From AC-32 sp963765785 (lineage in GTDB: Bacteria > Actinomycetota > Thermoleophilia > Gaiellales > Gaiellaceae), in contig CAVXXW010000009.1 of NCBI GenBank assembly GCA_963765785.1, positions 434,001-498,000 of the forward strand: a stretch of 64,000 nt of DNA, read 5' to 3'. Position 1 is the stretch's first letter. Every line of letters begins with the position of its first letter. Under the pieces are notes generated by a model, which worked only from the letters and a program-made list of their open reading frames with translations, searched no databases and had not been told where the DNA came from. Below are positions 1-8,163 of the stretch, piece by piece. The position numbers and the translations under genes were made by a program.

Positions 1-1194
1 GACCGAAAGCTCGCGCAAGAGGAAGGCGACCACGTCGTCGACCGGCTCACGGGGCGGCTCGTGGCCGTTCAGCCGCTCGGCGAGGTGCTGCGCGAGGACG
101 CGCGCGTTGTACCGGAACCCGTTCACGGCGCTCGAGCTCGCGCCGGCGCCGCGCTTGCCGAGGCCGCGCGCGCCCTGCGACGCATTGCCGGCGAAGAAGG
201 CACCGGACAGCGAGACGCTCTCCCAGAACGGAGTCAGTGCGGGAATCCGGCCGTCGGCGACCGTCACGAGCCCGAGGTCGGGCAGGTCGCGCACCGGCGT
301 GCGGAAGCCGGTCGCCGCGATGACGTCGTCGACCTCGAACTCGAGCTGCCCGTCCCAGGTGGTGCCGCGGGTGAAGACGCGGAAGCGCTCGCCCTCGCGC
401 TCGATCCGCTCGATGGTCACGTCGATGACGTAGGTGCCGGGGCCGCCGCGCGCGTACTCGTCGTAGGGGTGCAGGTAGCGCGTGCGAAGCGCCGAGAGCG
501 CGAGCGCCTCGGTCTGCACCGGTCGCGGCGACCCGAGGGTGATCGAGCGCGCCCACGGCAGGATCCCCTGCGCCACCTCGAAGCCGGAGTTGCGCTTGCC
601 GACGACGAAGACCTCGCGGTCCTCGTAGCGCGCGGGGTCGCGCGTGTCGACGTAGTGCGCCGCGTGCTCGAGCCCGGGCACGTCGGCCTTCCACGGCTCC
701 GTCACGCCGAGCGCGAAGACGACCGCGCGCGCCCGGTACTCGCCGTCGCTGGTGACGAGCACGAGGCGCCCGTCGTCCTCGATCCGCGTCGAGTCCCACT
801 CGCACTCGTAGCGCACCTCCAGCCTTGCCTTCTCAGCGAACGTGGCGATGCTGGCCTCCATCTCCGCGCGCGAGGGCAGGTCGTAGGCGCGGTCCATCAG
901 GGTCGGCACGAGCGCCTTCAGCTCCGGCTCGTCGGCGAGCAGGCTGTTGTGGTCGTACCACTCGTACTCGCGCGACGTTCGCGCGACCGGGGCGTCGGGC
1001 TTCGTCCATGTGATCAGGCGCTGGAAGATCGGGAAGCGCCGGAACATGCCTCCGGCGCAGTCGTCGCGCGAGAGCACCGCGTGCCGGACGCCGAGCGCAC
1101 GCAGGCAGTAGCTCGTCTGCAGCCCGCCCGGGCCGCTGCCGACGACCACGACGTCGTAGTCGCCCGGCTCGAACGGTCGCGCTACGGCTGCCAC
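1..1194 (-). CDS. FAD-dependent NAD(P)-binding oxidoreductase, flavin monooxygenase-like (C-terminus cut by window edge)
   Basis: The reading frame has a dinucleotide-binding fold at its start (DYDVVVVGSGPGGLQTSY, residues 12-29, GxGxxG), which binds FAD, and a second nucleotide-binding element near EVFVVGKRNSGFEVA typical of the NAD(P)H site of flavin-containing monooxygenase or thioredoxin reductase-like enzymes. A later ATGFRTPV motif is also typical of the flavin monooxygenase/YpdA-like group. The substrate is unknown. The GTG start chosen lies inside the last codons of the upstream cyclic-nucleotide-fold gene (13 bases shared), so the two are probably translated together. 398 codons are visible and the frame is still open at base 1. 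The family assignment is firm, the reaction is not. Confidence 0.82.
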   Translation of the reverse strand, partial: MAAVARPFEPGDYDVVVVGSGPGGLQTSYCLRALGVRHAVLSRDDCAGGMFRRFPIFQRLITWTKPDAPVARTSREYEWYDHNSLLADEPELKALVPTLMDRAYDLPSRAEMEASIATFAEKARLEVRYECEWDSTRIEDDGRLVLVTSDGEYRARAVVFALGVTEPWKADVPGLEHAAHYVDTRDPARYEDREVFVVGKRNSGFEVAQGILPWARSITLGSPRPVQTEALALSALRTRYLHPYDEYARGGPGTYVIDVTIERIEREGERFRVFTRGTTWDGQLEFEVDDVIAATGFRTPVRDLPDLGLVTVADGRIPALTPFWESVSLSGAFFAGNASQGARGLGKRGAGASSSAVNGFRYNARVLAQHLAERLNGHEPPREPVDDVVAFLLRELSV

Positions 1195-1592
1195 TCGAGC
1201 GTGGCCCGCAGCCGCCGAGCCTCCATCCGCAGCATGCGGAGCGCGAGCTGCGGCCGGTCGAGCAGGAGGCGCTCGAGCTGCTGGGCCGGGATCACGAGGC
1301 AGCGGAGAATCGTCACGGCGACGACGTCCGTGGTCGGCGGGTCGTCGGTCAGCGCCGAGATCTCGCCGAAGAAGTCGCCGCGCCCGAGCCGGGCCAGCTG
1401 CTGGCCGTCGAGGTCGACCGCTGCCTCGCCTTCCAGGATGACGTAGAAGTTGCCGCCGCTGAGGCCCTTGCGCAGGACGCGATCGCCGGCGGCGAACACG
1501 TCCTCCTCGTGTGTGTGCGCGATCGCCTCGAGCTGGGCCGGGGAGAGGTCGGCGAAGAGGGCGAGCTGGCCGAGGGTGTCTGCGACGCTCAC
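1182..1592 (-). CDS. Cyclic-nucleotide-binding-domain protein with degenerate phosphate-binding cassette
   Basis: A 136-residue protein consisting of one CRP/PKA-type cyclic-nucleotide-binding beta-barrel, with no DNA-binding or catalytic domain attached. It has the glycine turns (LRKGLSGGNFYVILEGEAAV) and the FFGEISAL part of the phosphate-binding cassette, but where CRP-like proteins have the phosphate-binding Arg-Ser-Ala this one reads Thr-Thr-Asp (PPTTDVV). That makes canonical cAMP or cGMP binding doubtful. It overlaps the start of the FAD oxidoreductase, so a regulatory or docking role for that enzyme is the simplest inference; fused versions of such domains with thioredoxin-reductase-like enzymes are known in Actinomycetota. 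GTG start. Confidence 0.8.
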   Translation of the reverse strand: MSVADTLGQLALFADLSPAQLEAIAHTHEEDVFAAGDRVLRKGLSGGNFYVILEGEAAVDLDGQQLARLGRGDFFGEISALTDDPPTTDVVAVTILRCLVIPAQQLERLLLDRPQLALRMLRMEARRLRATLEWQP

Positions 1593-1652
1593 TGCGGCGT
1601 TTCTATCGCAGTGACGATTCGCCTGCTCGGGTAGGCGGCCGAGGGCTCGAGC

Positions 1653-3008
1653 CTAGAACACGGTCAGCCACACGGCCGTGCCGTGGCCGTGGCTGCGCTG
1701 GTAGGCGTCCTCGGCCGAGAACCGGAGCTTCTTCGGGCCCGAGTCGTCGCCGTGCGAGACGAGCAGCGGATCGGCCCCGTCCTGCACGACCAGGCCGACG
1801 TGCTGCCCCTGTGAAGGCGGCGTCCACACGACGAGGTCGCCCGGCTGCGCGGCGCTCTTCGGGATCTTTCGGCAGTGCGCGAGCATCGAGCCGGTGAACG
1901 CCGGCTGCCTCGCGTCGTATGCACCGGCCGCGTTCGGGTTCGGCGCGCCCGCCCACTGGTAGCAAAGCGTCGCGAAGCCCGAGCAGTCGGTCGCGAGCGG
2001 GACGCTCGCCTTCTTGCCGAGCAGCGCCAGGCGGACGTTCCCGTTCTGCGAATACGCGATCTGCGCGGTGTTCTGGCAGCCCCAGAGCGCCCACTGCACG
2101 ATCCGCTTCCGGATCGCCTGCTGCGAAGTCGCCTGCTTCAGCCGCTGCGCCCGCCGGGCTTTGAAGGCGGCCGGGAGCGACTTCGTCCCGGAGAGGTACG
2201 CCTTGATCTGCGGCCCGAAGACGCTGTTGTTCGCGTTGGCCGGGAAGCCGAGCTCCCACTTCGCGCGCTTGACTGCGCCGGCCGTCAGCTCGCCGTACTC
2301 GCCGTCCGGCGTGCCCGGGTCGAAGGAGCCGAACGGGTTCGTCAGCAGCAGCTGCTGCGCCGCCTTGACGTCGGGCCCGGTGACGTGCGGGTTCGAGAGC
2401 TGCAGGACGCGAGGCGTCGCGATCCTGAGGCCGCCGTTCGACGGCGCCGCAGCGGCGAGCTGCTTCAACAGCAGCGCCGCGCCGACCTGCTGTGAGACGG
2501 CGGTCGCCGAGAAGCGGCCGTCGGCGACGTACTTCCCGCGCGCGTAGTGGTTCGAGAAGCTCCAGAGGTAGGGCGACGGCACGTTCGGGTGGTGGTCGCG
2601 GTAGCCGAAGCCGTTGTAGCCCTCGAGCTCGTAGAGCGTGCCCGGGATGCTCCAGTCCTTCCAGCGGTCCATCCCGCGCAGGCGCAGCGCATCGGTCGCG
2701 CTCTGCTCCCAGGTGAACGGCGGCCTGCCGGTCGGCGGCCGGCCGGCGGGCGCGTGCGTCGTGCGGGCCGTCAGCGGGTCGCCGTTGTGCAGGTGGCGCG
2801 AGAAGTCCCCGCCGGCTTCGAGCGAGTGGATGATCCCGACCACGTACCACGGGACGCCGAGCGTCTTGCCGACCTTGGCGTAGCGGGCCTTGTTGGAGGT
2901 GATCCGGGCGACGAGTTGATCGACCACGGCCCGCCGCTTCGGGCGAACCAGGCACGACTCGTAGAGCAGCTCGTAGCCGCGACGCTGCTGTGCCGTCAGG
3001 CCGGCCAT
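1653..3008 (-). CDS. Three-domain peptidoglycan hydrolase (lysozyme-like, PG-binding, NlpC/P60)
   Basis: The 451-residue protein has three parts. Residues about 25-190 resemble a lysozyme or transglycosylase-like domain (WYVVGIIHSLEAGGDFSRHL; E64 is the candidate catalytic acid). Residues about 205-272 look like a peptidoglycan-binding domain 1. Residues about 295-451 look like an NlpC/P60 cysteine peptidase with DCSGF (C342), HVGLV (H403) and a third polar residue at H419. It would cut both glycan and peptide bonds of the wall. The ATG start at 3008 lies one base after the stop of the membrane protein upstream, so the two are translationally coupled. I see no signal peptide, which is unusual for a housekeeping wall hydrolase and recalls phage endolysins. 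Confidence 0.8.
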   Translation of the reverse strand: MAGLTAQQRRGYELLYESCLVRPKRRAVVDQLVARITSNKARYAKVGKTLGVPWYVVGIIHSLEAGGDFSRHLHNGDPLTARTTHAPAGRPPTGRPPFTWEQSATDALRLRGMDRWKDWSIPGTLYELEGYNGFGYRDHHPNVPSPYLWSFSNHYARGKYVADGRFSATAVSQQVGAALLLKQLAAAAPSNGGLRIATPRVLQLSNPHVTGPDVKAAQQLLLTNPFGSFDPGTPDGEYGELTAGAVKRAKWELGFPANANNSVFGPQIKAYLSGTKSLPAAFKARRAQRLKQATSQQAIRKRIVQWALWGCQNTAQIAYSQNGNVRLALLGKKASVPLATDCSGFATLCYQWAGAPNPNAAGAYDARQPAFTGSMLAHCRKIPKSAAQPGDLVVWTPPSQGQHVGLVVQDGADPLLVSHGDDSGPKKLRFSAEDAYQRSHGHGTAVWLTVF

Positions 3009-3009
3009 C

Positions 3010-4110
3010 TCAGCTCTCCGCCGGGACGGCGCCCAGCGGATCGCCCTCCGTGGGCGGGTCCGGCTGCTGGGAGCGGCCTCGCGACCGCGCGCGCGCCGTC
3101 GATGTCTCGCCCGTCGCGCCGAGCAGCATGTCGCGCGCGAACCGTTCGCTGAAGCCGGCGATGAAGGCGAAGAGGATGTAGAAGTAGCTGCTCTTCGAGT
3201 CGCCCACCTCGAGCGCGACGACGCCGCTCTTGAGCGCGAAGTAGGTCGCGACGCCGAAGACGCCGCCGACGAACGGCCGTAACGCGCCGAGCGTCCGCAG
3301 CGTGTCCTTGCCGAACTCCCAGTCGACATTCACGCGCCCGGAGTTCATCCGCGACATGACGCTGATCAGCGCGCCCACCCCGCCTGCTGCGAAGCAGACG
3401 AGCCCGATCCGGACCGAGACGTTGCTCCAGTCCGCGACCCGCAAGAGGATCGCGATCGCGATCAGCGCGGCGAGTGGCAGCAGCCCCAGCAGCATCCCGC
3501 CGACGTAGACGATCTGGCCCGAACGGACCGCCGCGCGGTGGTAGTACGAGTTGATCGACTTCAGCTCCTGGCGGGTGGTGCGCTCGATCTGCTCGACGGC
3601 TTGCTCGTTCTTGGCGCGGGCAGTCTCACCGAAGGCGAGCAGGTAGCTCATCACCGTGTAGAGCGACTGCATCGCCAGCCGCTGGCTCGTGTCCCGCAGG
3701 ACCTCGTGCACGCGCACCGCGAGCGCCTCGCAGCGGTAGAGGAGCGCCATCAGCGTCGGCTGGTCCTTCGTCGACCAGTCAGTCGCCCAGTGCAGGCGCA
3801 CGACGTCGGGCAGGATCAGCGGCCTGCGCTTGAGCGTCACGGCGACTGCCGACGCTTCCTCGGTGCACCAGTACGCCTCGACGATCGGGCCGTTGACCTC
3901 CTCGAAGCGCTCGACTGCCGTGCGGTAGCGCGTTTCCGCAGGCCCTTCGTACGGGTCGCGCTGGTGGTGCCTGAGCTCCTCCTGCCTGAGGTGATGCAGC
4001 CACACGAGCTCCGGGAACGAGATGCTCGGTCGCCGTCGCCGCACCGGGCGCAACATCGTCCGGAGGCTCCGGTCCGCCGGAGCCTCGACGGTGCCTGCAC
4101 TTGCGTTCAT
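3010..4110 (-). CDS. Membrane protein of unknown function, coupled to peptidoglycan hydrolase
   Basis: A 366-residue protein with a soluble, charged N-terminal half (about residues 1-195, partly helical) and four predicted membrane segments at about 200-224, 234-253, 278-300 and 307-325. The last is followed by the motif AGFSERFARDML. The C-terminal tail is hydrophilic. The ATG start at 4110 is supported by a strong Shine-Dalgarno sequence (AGGAGGGC) about 6 bases upstream. Its stop is followed after one base by the start of the wall hydrolase gene. I do not recognise the family; the partnership suggests a role in placing, exporting or controlling the hydrolase. Confidence 0.75.
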   Translation of the reverse strand: MNASAGTVEAPADRSLRTMLRPVRRRRPSISFPELVWLHHLRQEELRHHQRDPYEGPAETRYRTAVERFEEVNGPIVEAYWCTEEASAVAVTLKRRPLILPDVVRLHWATDWSTKDQPTLMALLYRCEALAVRVHEVLRDTSQRLAMQSLYTVMSYLLAFGETARAKNEQAVEQIERTTRQELKSINSYYHRAAVRSGQIVYVGGMLLGLLPLAALIAIAILLRVADWSNVSVRIGLVCFAAGGVGALISVMSRMNSGRVNVDWEFGKDTLRTLGALRPFVGGVFGVATYFALKSGVVALEVGDSKSSYFYILFAFIAGFSERFARDMLLGATGETSTARARSRGRSQQPDPPTEGDPLGAVPAES

Positions 4111-4196
4111 TGAAAGCCCTCCTCTCCCAGAGGCTGGGCCGCACTTCGACCGTACGCGGATCCGCGACGGTTGGCAAGACCCCCGGGGCCCGAGGC

Positions 4197-4202
4197 TAGA
4201 AT
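4197..4202 (+). promoter_or_regulatory. -10 box of pdxS (leaderless type)
   Basis: TAGAAT ends 7 bases before the pdxS ATG, with no Shine-Dalgarno sequence between. The transcript probably begins at or next to the start codon. Confidence 0.6.
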
Positions 4203-4209
4203 CACGCCG

Positions 4210-5094
4210 ATGGCCGAAACCGGGACGATGAGAGTCAAGAGCGGCCTCGCCGAGATGCTGAAGGGCGGGGTGATCATGGACGTCACCGACGCCGAGCAGG
4301 CGCGCATCGCCGAGGACGCCGGCGCCTGCGCCGTGATGGCGCTCGAGCGCGTCCCGGCCGACATCCGCGCCGAGGGCGGCGTCGCCCGGATGGCCGACCC
4401 GGACAAGATCACCGAGATCCAGGAGTCCGTCTCGATCCCGGTCATGGCGAAGTGCCGGATCGGCCACTTCGTCGAGGCCCAGGTGCTGCAGGCGCTCGAG
4501 GTCGACTACATCGACGAGAGCGAGGTGCTGACGCCGGCCGACGAGGCGCACCACGTCGACAAGTGGGCGTTCACGGTGCCGTTCGTCTGCGGCTGCACGA
4601 ACCTCGGCGAGGCGTTGCGCCGCATCGCCGAGGGTGCGGCCATGATCCGCACCAAAGGCGAAGCCGGCACCGGCGACATCGTCAACGCGGTCACGCACAT
4701 GCGCTCGGTCTTCGGCCACATCCGCCGGCTCGGCGCGCTGCGCGAAGAGGAGCTCTACGCCGAAGCGAAGGAGCTGCGCGCGCCGTACGAGCTCGTCAAG
4801 TGGGTCGCCGAGAACGGGAAGCTGCCCGTCGTGACCTTCACCGCCGGCGGGATCGCTACTCCGGCCGACGCCGCAATGTGCATGCAGCTCGGCGCGGACG
4901 GCGTCTTCGTCGGCTCCGGGATCTTCAAGTCGGACGATCCGTCACCGCGCGCGAAGGCGATCGTCGAGGCGACGACGCACTTCGAGGATCCCGAGATCCT
5001 GGCGCGCGTCTCGCGCGGCCTCGGCGGCGCGATGAGCGGCCTCGCAGCCGGCTCGCTGCGGCCCGAAGAGCTGCTCGAAACGCGCGGCTGGTAG
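4210..5094 (+). CDS. pdxS: Pyridoxal 5'-phosphate synthase, PdxS subunit
   Basis: A 294-residue protein, the usual PdxS length. It condenses ribose 5-phosphate, glyceraldehyde 3-phosphate and ammonia (from PdxT) into pyridoxal phosphate in a ring of twelve subunits. The two catalytic lysines fall at the standard positions, K81 (MAKCRIGH) and K149 (RTKGEAGTG). The ATG at 4210 was chosen because it gives the normal N-terminus and has a -10 box just upstream; in-frame codons further upstream are not conserved-looking. The partner pdxT is not adjacent but lies about 19 kb away on the same strand, which is unusual for this pair. Confidence 0.97.
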   Translation: MAETGTMRVKSGLAEMLKGGVIMDVTDAEQARIAEDAGACAVMALERVPADIRAEGGVARMADPDKITEIQESVSIPVMAKCRIGHFVEAQVLQALEVDYIDESEVLTPADEAHHVDKWAFTVPFVCGCTNLGEALRRIAEGAAMIRTKGEAGTGDIVNAVTHMRSVFGHIRRLGALREEELYAEAKELRAPYELVKWVAENGKLPVVTFTAGGIATPADAAMCMQLGADGVFVGSGIFKSDDPSPRAKAIVEATTHFEDPEILARVSRGLGGAMSGLAAGSLRPEELLETRGW

Positions 5095-5111
5095 CCCGGG
5101 TCGCCAGGCCA

Positions 5112-5130
5112 GGCGAGAACAACGCTCGCC
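5112..5130 (+). terminator. Possible weak hairpin terminator after pdxS
   Basis: GGCGAG and CTCGCC form a 6-bp stem with a 7-base loop, 17 bases after the pdxS stop codon. There is no T tract, so this is only a candidate. Confidence 0.35.
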
Positions 5131-5227
5131 CAGGCGATATCTCGTCAGCTGGCCGAGTCTCTTTCCGACCAGGAACGCGAGGGTGTCGCTGGGGTTCTAG
5201 GCTGGGTGCCGTGCATAGCGGTGCGCG

Positions 5228-6643
5228 GTGAAAGCGGTCGTTCCGTTCGCGGTCAGGCCTGTTCTCATCGTCGTCGCGTTGAAGTGCGCGCTGGAGCTTG
5301 CCGTCGCCGGACGATACGGATGGCACCGCGACGAGCTGTACTACGCCGTCGCCGGGTTGCATCTTCAGGGCGGGTACGTCGAGTTTCCGCCGGTGACGGC
5401 GCTGGTCGCGGCCTCGGCCCGAGAGCTATTCGGCTGGTCGCTGATCGGTCTTCGCGCGTTCACGATCCTCGCAAGCGCGGGAACGGTCGTGGTCGGTGTC
5501 CTCGTAGCCCGGGAACTCGGGGCGACACGCCGCGCGCAAACGCTCGCGGCGGTAGTGATCGGGTTCTCGCCAGGGATGTTGGGAACAAACCTGTTGTTCC
5601 AGCCGGTCGCACTCGATCAGCTGGCGACGATGGTCGTCCTCTGGCTCGCGCTTCGGCTCGCGCTTGGGCGCGGCTCGTGGCCGCTGCTCGGAGTCGCCGC
5701 CGGCATCGGGCTGGAGACGAAGTACACGCTCGCGGTCGTCCTCGTCCTGCTGATCGCGACGTTCCTTGTCTGGCGTCGCGACTTACTGCGGTCGTCGGGC
5801 TTCCCGCTGGCAGTGGCGATCGCGGCAGTTTTGCTCGTCCCGAACCTGGTCTGGGAGGCGGGGCATGGCTGGACGAGCGTGCACTGGTTCCTCAACCCGC
5901 CGCCAAGTGGGAGCGACGAGACGAGGCCGCAGTTCATCGTCAACGTGGTCCTGCTCACGGCGGTGGCGTTTCCGGTCGCCGTCGCCGGAGTCGTGTCGCT
6001 CGTCCGCGTTCGCGCGGTGCGTCCGCTCGGCTGGACGGTCGTCGGCACCGTCGTCGCGTACTTCGTGCTCGGAGGGAAGTCGTACTACGCGCTGCCGGTG
6101 CTGCTGTTCGCGCTCGCCGCCGGTGCGATCCCGCTCGATCGTTGGGCGACCCGTCGGCGGCTCGTGGCGGCGAGCGTCGTGTTCGCGGTAATCGGCCTGG
6201 CAATCCTGCCGATCGCGCTGCCGGTACTGCCCCTGCGAACGGCCGTCCGGCACGGGATCATCAAGGCACGCGGCGACTATCAGTCCGAGGTCGGCTGGCC
6301 CGCCTACGTTCGTCTGGTGGAGCGGCACGCGGCGGGAGCAGACGTGATCGTGACGGACAACTACGGCGAAGCGGGCGCACTCGTCCTGTTCGGCCGCGAC
6401 CTGCCACCCGTCGCGTCGGCCGAGGTGACGATGCGCTACTGGCGGCCGCGCGTGGCCGGGCGCCGCGCGCTCGTGGTCGGCTACTCCCGTCGCGCCGCCG
6501 ACTTCTGCACCGGCTACCGCGCCGTCGCCCGCATCTCTTCGGCGAACGACAGCGATGAGGGCGGCCAGCCGATCGCGCGCTGCACACTGCGCGGCACGCT
6601 TGCCCAGGTCTGGCCGAGCATCGTCGCGACGCAGGAGAACTAG
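5228..6643 (+). CDS. GT39/PMT-type membrane glycosyltransferase
   Basis: A 471-residue polytopic membrane protein. The N-terminal membrane segment is followed by a first extracytoplasmic loop with YGWHRDELYYAVAGLHL and GGYVEFPP, the acidic motif and aromatic/proline signature of protein O-mannosyltransferase/ArnT-like glycosyltransferases that use polyprenyl-phosphate sugars. Roughly nine further hydrophobic segments follow, then a soluble C-terminal domain from about residue 350. It probably transfers a sugar outside the membrane; acceptor and donor are unknown. The gene stands alone. A GTG start is used; TAGGCT at 5198-5203 is a likely -10 box, which would leave a short leader. Confidence 0.82.
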   Translation: MKAVVPFAVRPVLIVVALKCALELAVAGRYGWHRDELYYAVAGLHLQGGYVEFPPVTALVAASARELFGWSLIGLRAFTILASAGTVVVGVLVARELGATRRAQTLAAVVIGFSPGMLGTNLLFQPVALDQLATMVVLWLALRLALGRGSWPLLGVAAGIGLETKYTLAVVLVLLIATFLVWRRDLLRSSGFPLAVAIAAVLLVPNLVWEAGHGWTSVHWFLNPPPSGSDETRPQFIVNVVLLTAVAFPVAVAGVVSLVRVRAVRPLGWTVVGTVVAYFVLGGKSYYALPVLLFALAAGAIPLDRWATRRRLVAASVVFAVIGLAILPIALPVLPLRTAVRHGIIKARGDYQSEVGWPAYVRLVERHAAGADVIVTDNYGEAGALVLFGRDLPPVASAEVTMRYWRPRVAGRRALVVGYSRRAADFCTGYRAVARISSANDSDEGGQPIARCTLRGTLAQVWPSIVATQEN

Positions 6644-6673
6644 GCCAGCCGAATGTGGTTCAGCGTCATCGGC

Positions 6674-6694
6674 GAACGCTGGCGCAGGCGGCAG
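6674..6694 (+). repeat. Short intergenic repeat, half copy
   Basis: GAACGCTGGCGCAGGCGGCA matches the second half of the dispersed repeat best seen at 7128 and 9226 (ACGCTGGCCCAGGC). It lies in the gap between the glycosyltransferase and the VOC gene. Confidence 0.4.
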
Positions 6695-6725
6695 TCGTCG
6701 CGCTCGGCCCGAAGGCGAGACCGCT

Positions 6726-7076
6726 CTACCGCCGGAGCGGCGACCCGAAGCGGATGAGGTTCCCGTCAGGATCTACATGGGAGCGCTCACGCTTGCCGTA
6801 CTCGTAGTCCTGGGGTTCGACGAGGTCGACACCGGCGCCTCTCCACTCCTCGGCGAGCACATCTGCGTCGTCCACGTGCAGATAGATGGATCCGCCGCCG
6901 ACCCGCTCAGGATCGGCGCCTGGTCCGGCGAGATGGATGGTCAACTCGTCGCGATGGGCGAACGCATACCCCTCGTCGTGGTGCGAGGTGCTGAAGCCCA
7001 ATTGCTCGTAGTGAGCAACCGCACGCGGTACATCCGAGACCACGAAAATCGGCTCGACACCGACGACGCGTTGCAC
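6726..7076 (-). CDS. Glyoxalase/bleomycin-resistance (VOC) superfamily protein
   Basis: A 116-residue protein from the GTG at 7076 (VGVEPIFVVSDVPRAVAHYE), with the two beta-alpha-beta-beta-beta modules of a vicinal oxygen chelate protein. It carries the N-terminal AVAHYEQLGF helix and the C-terminal DPDGNLIRFGS metal-ligand strand. The substrate cannot be told. An upstream ATG at 7235 would add 53 residues without resemblance to the family and would include an intergenic repeat, so the GTG is preferred. It is convergent with the glycosyltransferase gene. Confidence 0.78.
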   Translation of the reverse strand: MQRVVGVEPIFVVSDVPRAVAHYEQLGFSTSHHDEGYAFAHRDELTIHLAGPGADPERVGGGSIYLHVDDADVLAEEWRGAGVDLVEPQDYEYGKRERSHVDPDGNLIRFGSPLRR

Positions 7077-7127
7077 AGCGAGATCATAGGGGGTCGCAGA
7101 CCTGCCTCTGTGTGCACTTCCGCTTCT

Positions 7128-7160
7128 GGTGACATTCCCGCACGCTGGCCCAGACGACGC
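7128..7160 (+). repeat. Dispersed intergenic repeat, copy A
   Basis: Contains GGTGACATTCCCG followed by CACGCTGGCCCAGACG. The same string recurs in gaps at 9226, 10240, 12124 and 12286, always on this strand. Confidence 0.5.
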
Positions 7161-7308
7161 TCCGCCTCCTGGCGCATCGATCGGCGCGCCTACGCGATGT
7201 CCGATGACTTCCTGGCCACTCTGCCGTCTGAGCATTGACGGTGGCCAAGCGGCCGAACGTTTCGTCTCATCGAGACCGAGGGAAACGTGCGAATAAAGGA
7301 GGATCTAC

Positions 7309-7827
7309 ATGACTGTGAGTGGCAACGCATCCGTTCTCGGGAGTCTCCATGCAGTCGATGGCGAGGGCGTCGTCCGGATGGAAGATCGCCTCGACACTGG
7401 GATCGATGACCTCTGGGGAGCACTCACCGATCCCGATCGACTCGCCCACTGGTACGGCGAGGTAGAGGGCGAGCTTTCTCAGGGGGGCGAGTTCCGTGTG
7501 CGCATCACCCTCGCCGGAGAGCGCACGGGGAAGGTGGAAGCGTGCGAGCCTCCGCAGCGCCTGCTGTTGGCGATGCGCGATCCCGATCCTCGGCCCGGCC
7601 AGCCGGAGCGGACGGTGATCGAGGCCCAGCTGATGGCCGAGGGCGCTCAGACCAGGCTGGTCTGGGAAACGCGGGGTCTACCCGTCAACCTGCTCCCGGC
7701 CTACGGCACGGGGATCCAGATTCACGTCGAGCATCTGGCCGACTACATCAGCGGTCGCGAGCTCCACATCGACGACGCCCGCTGGGACGAGCTCTTCGCA
7801 GCCTACGAAGCACTGGGCGTCAGCTAG
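7309..7827 (+). CDS. SRPBCC/AHSA1-type START-like domain protein
   Basis: A 172-residue protein with the helix-grip fold signature: an N-terminal beta strand, LWGALTDPDRLAHWYG, then GGEFRVRI and a long C-terminal helix (GIQIHVEHLADYISG). Such proteins bind hydrophobic ligands or act as co-chaperone-like domains; the ligand is unknown. A strong ribosome-binding site (AAAGGAGG) lies 7 bases before the ATG. The N-terminal extension of about 20 residues ahead of the domain is a little longer than usual. No operon partner is visible. Confidence 0.82.
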   Translation: MTVSGNASVLGSLHAVDGEGVVRMEDRLDTGIDDLWGALTDPDRLAHWYGEVEGELSQGGEFRVRITLAGERTGKVEACEPPQRLLLAMRDPDPRPGQPERTVIEAQLMAEGAQTRLVWETRGLPVNLLPAYGTGIQIHVEHLADYISGRELHIDDARWDELFAAYEALGVS

Positions 7828-8163
7828 CCCGGTAGTGCAGACAACGGGTGCGACCTCGGCGGTTAGGTCGGTTCTTCGTACGTCTCGGGTGACTGTGAGA
7901 CTCGCCGGGTTGGTCTGTCTGGGGCCCTCGCCAGCCTGGTGTCTCCGTGCCGCTTGTGACTCGTCGGGTGACTGGCCGCCTTGCGTGCCTTGCGAATGAT
8001 CCGTCCGAGCGGCACGGCGGCGCCGGTCTGGCGCCCGCTGCTGGCTTGATCAGGAGCTTGTCCGCCTTGCCGGCGTGACTCATCACAGTCCTGCCGCCGC
8101 GGTTTCCACGCACTCAGACCGGCGCTACCGGACCCTACGAGCGAAGCCGGAGGATCGATCGGG
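7828..8163. other. Non-coding gap left of IS110
   Basis: 336 bases between the SRPBCC gene and the transposase. A minus-strand frame of 97 codons runs through it but looks like composition-driven background. No terminal repeats of the insertion sequence could be fixed here. The last 20 bases contain GGAGG ahead of the transposase ATG. Confidence 0.4.

Noticed and set aside
61..1446. 461-codon plus-strand frame at the left end
   Set aside because: It is antisense to the FAD oxidoreductase and the cyclic-nucleotide-fold gene, both of which have clear motifs.
7820..8113. 97-codon minus-strand frame left of IS110
   Set aside because: No domain, no ribosome-binding site, low-complexity Arg/Pro/Ser content; treated as non-coding.
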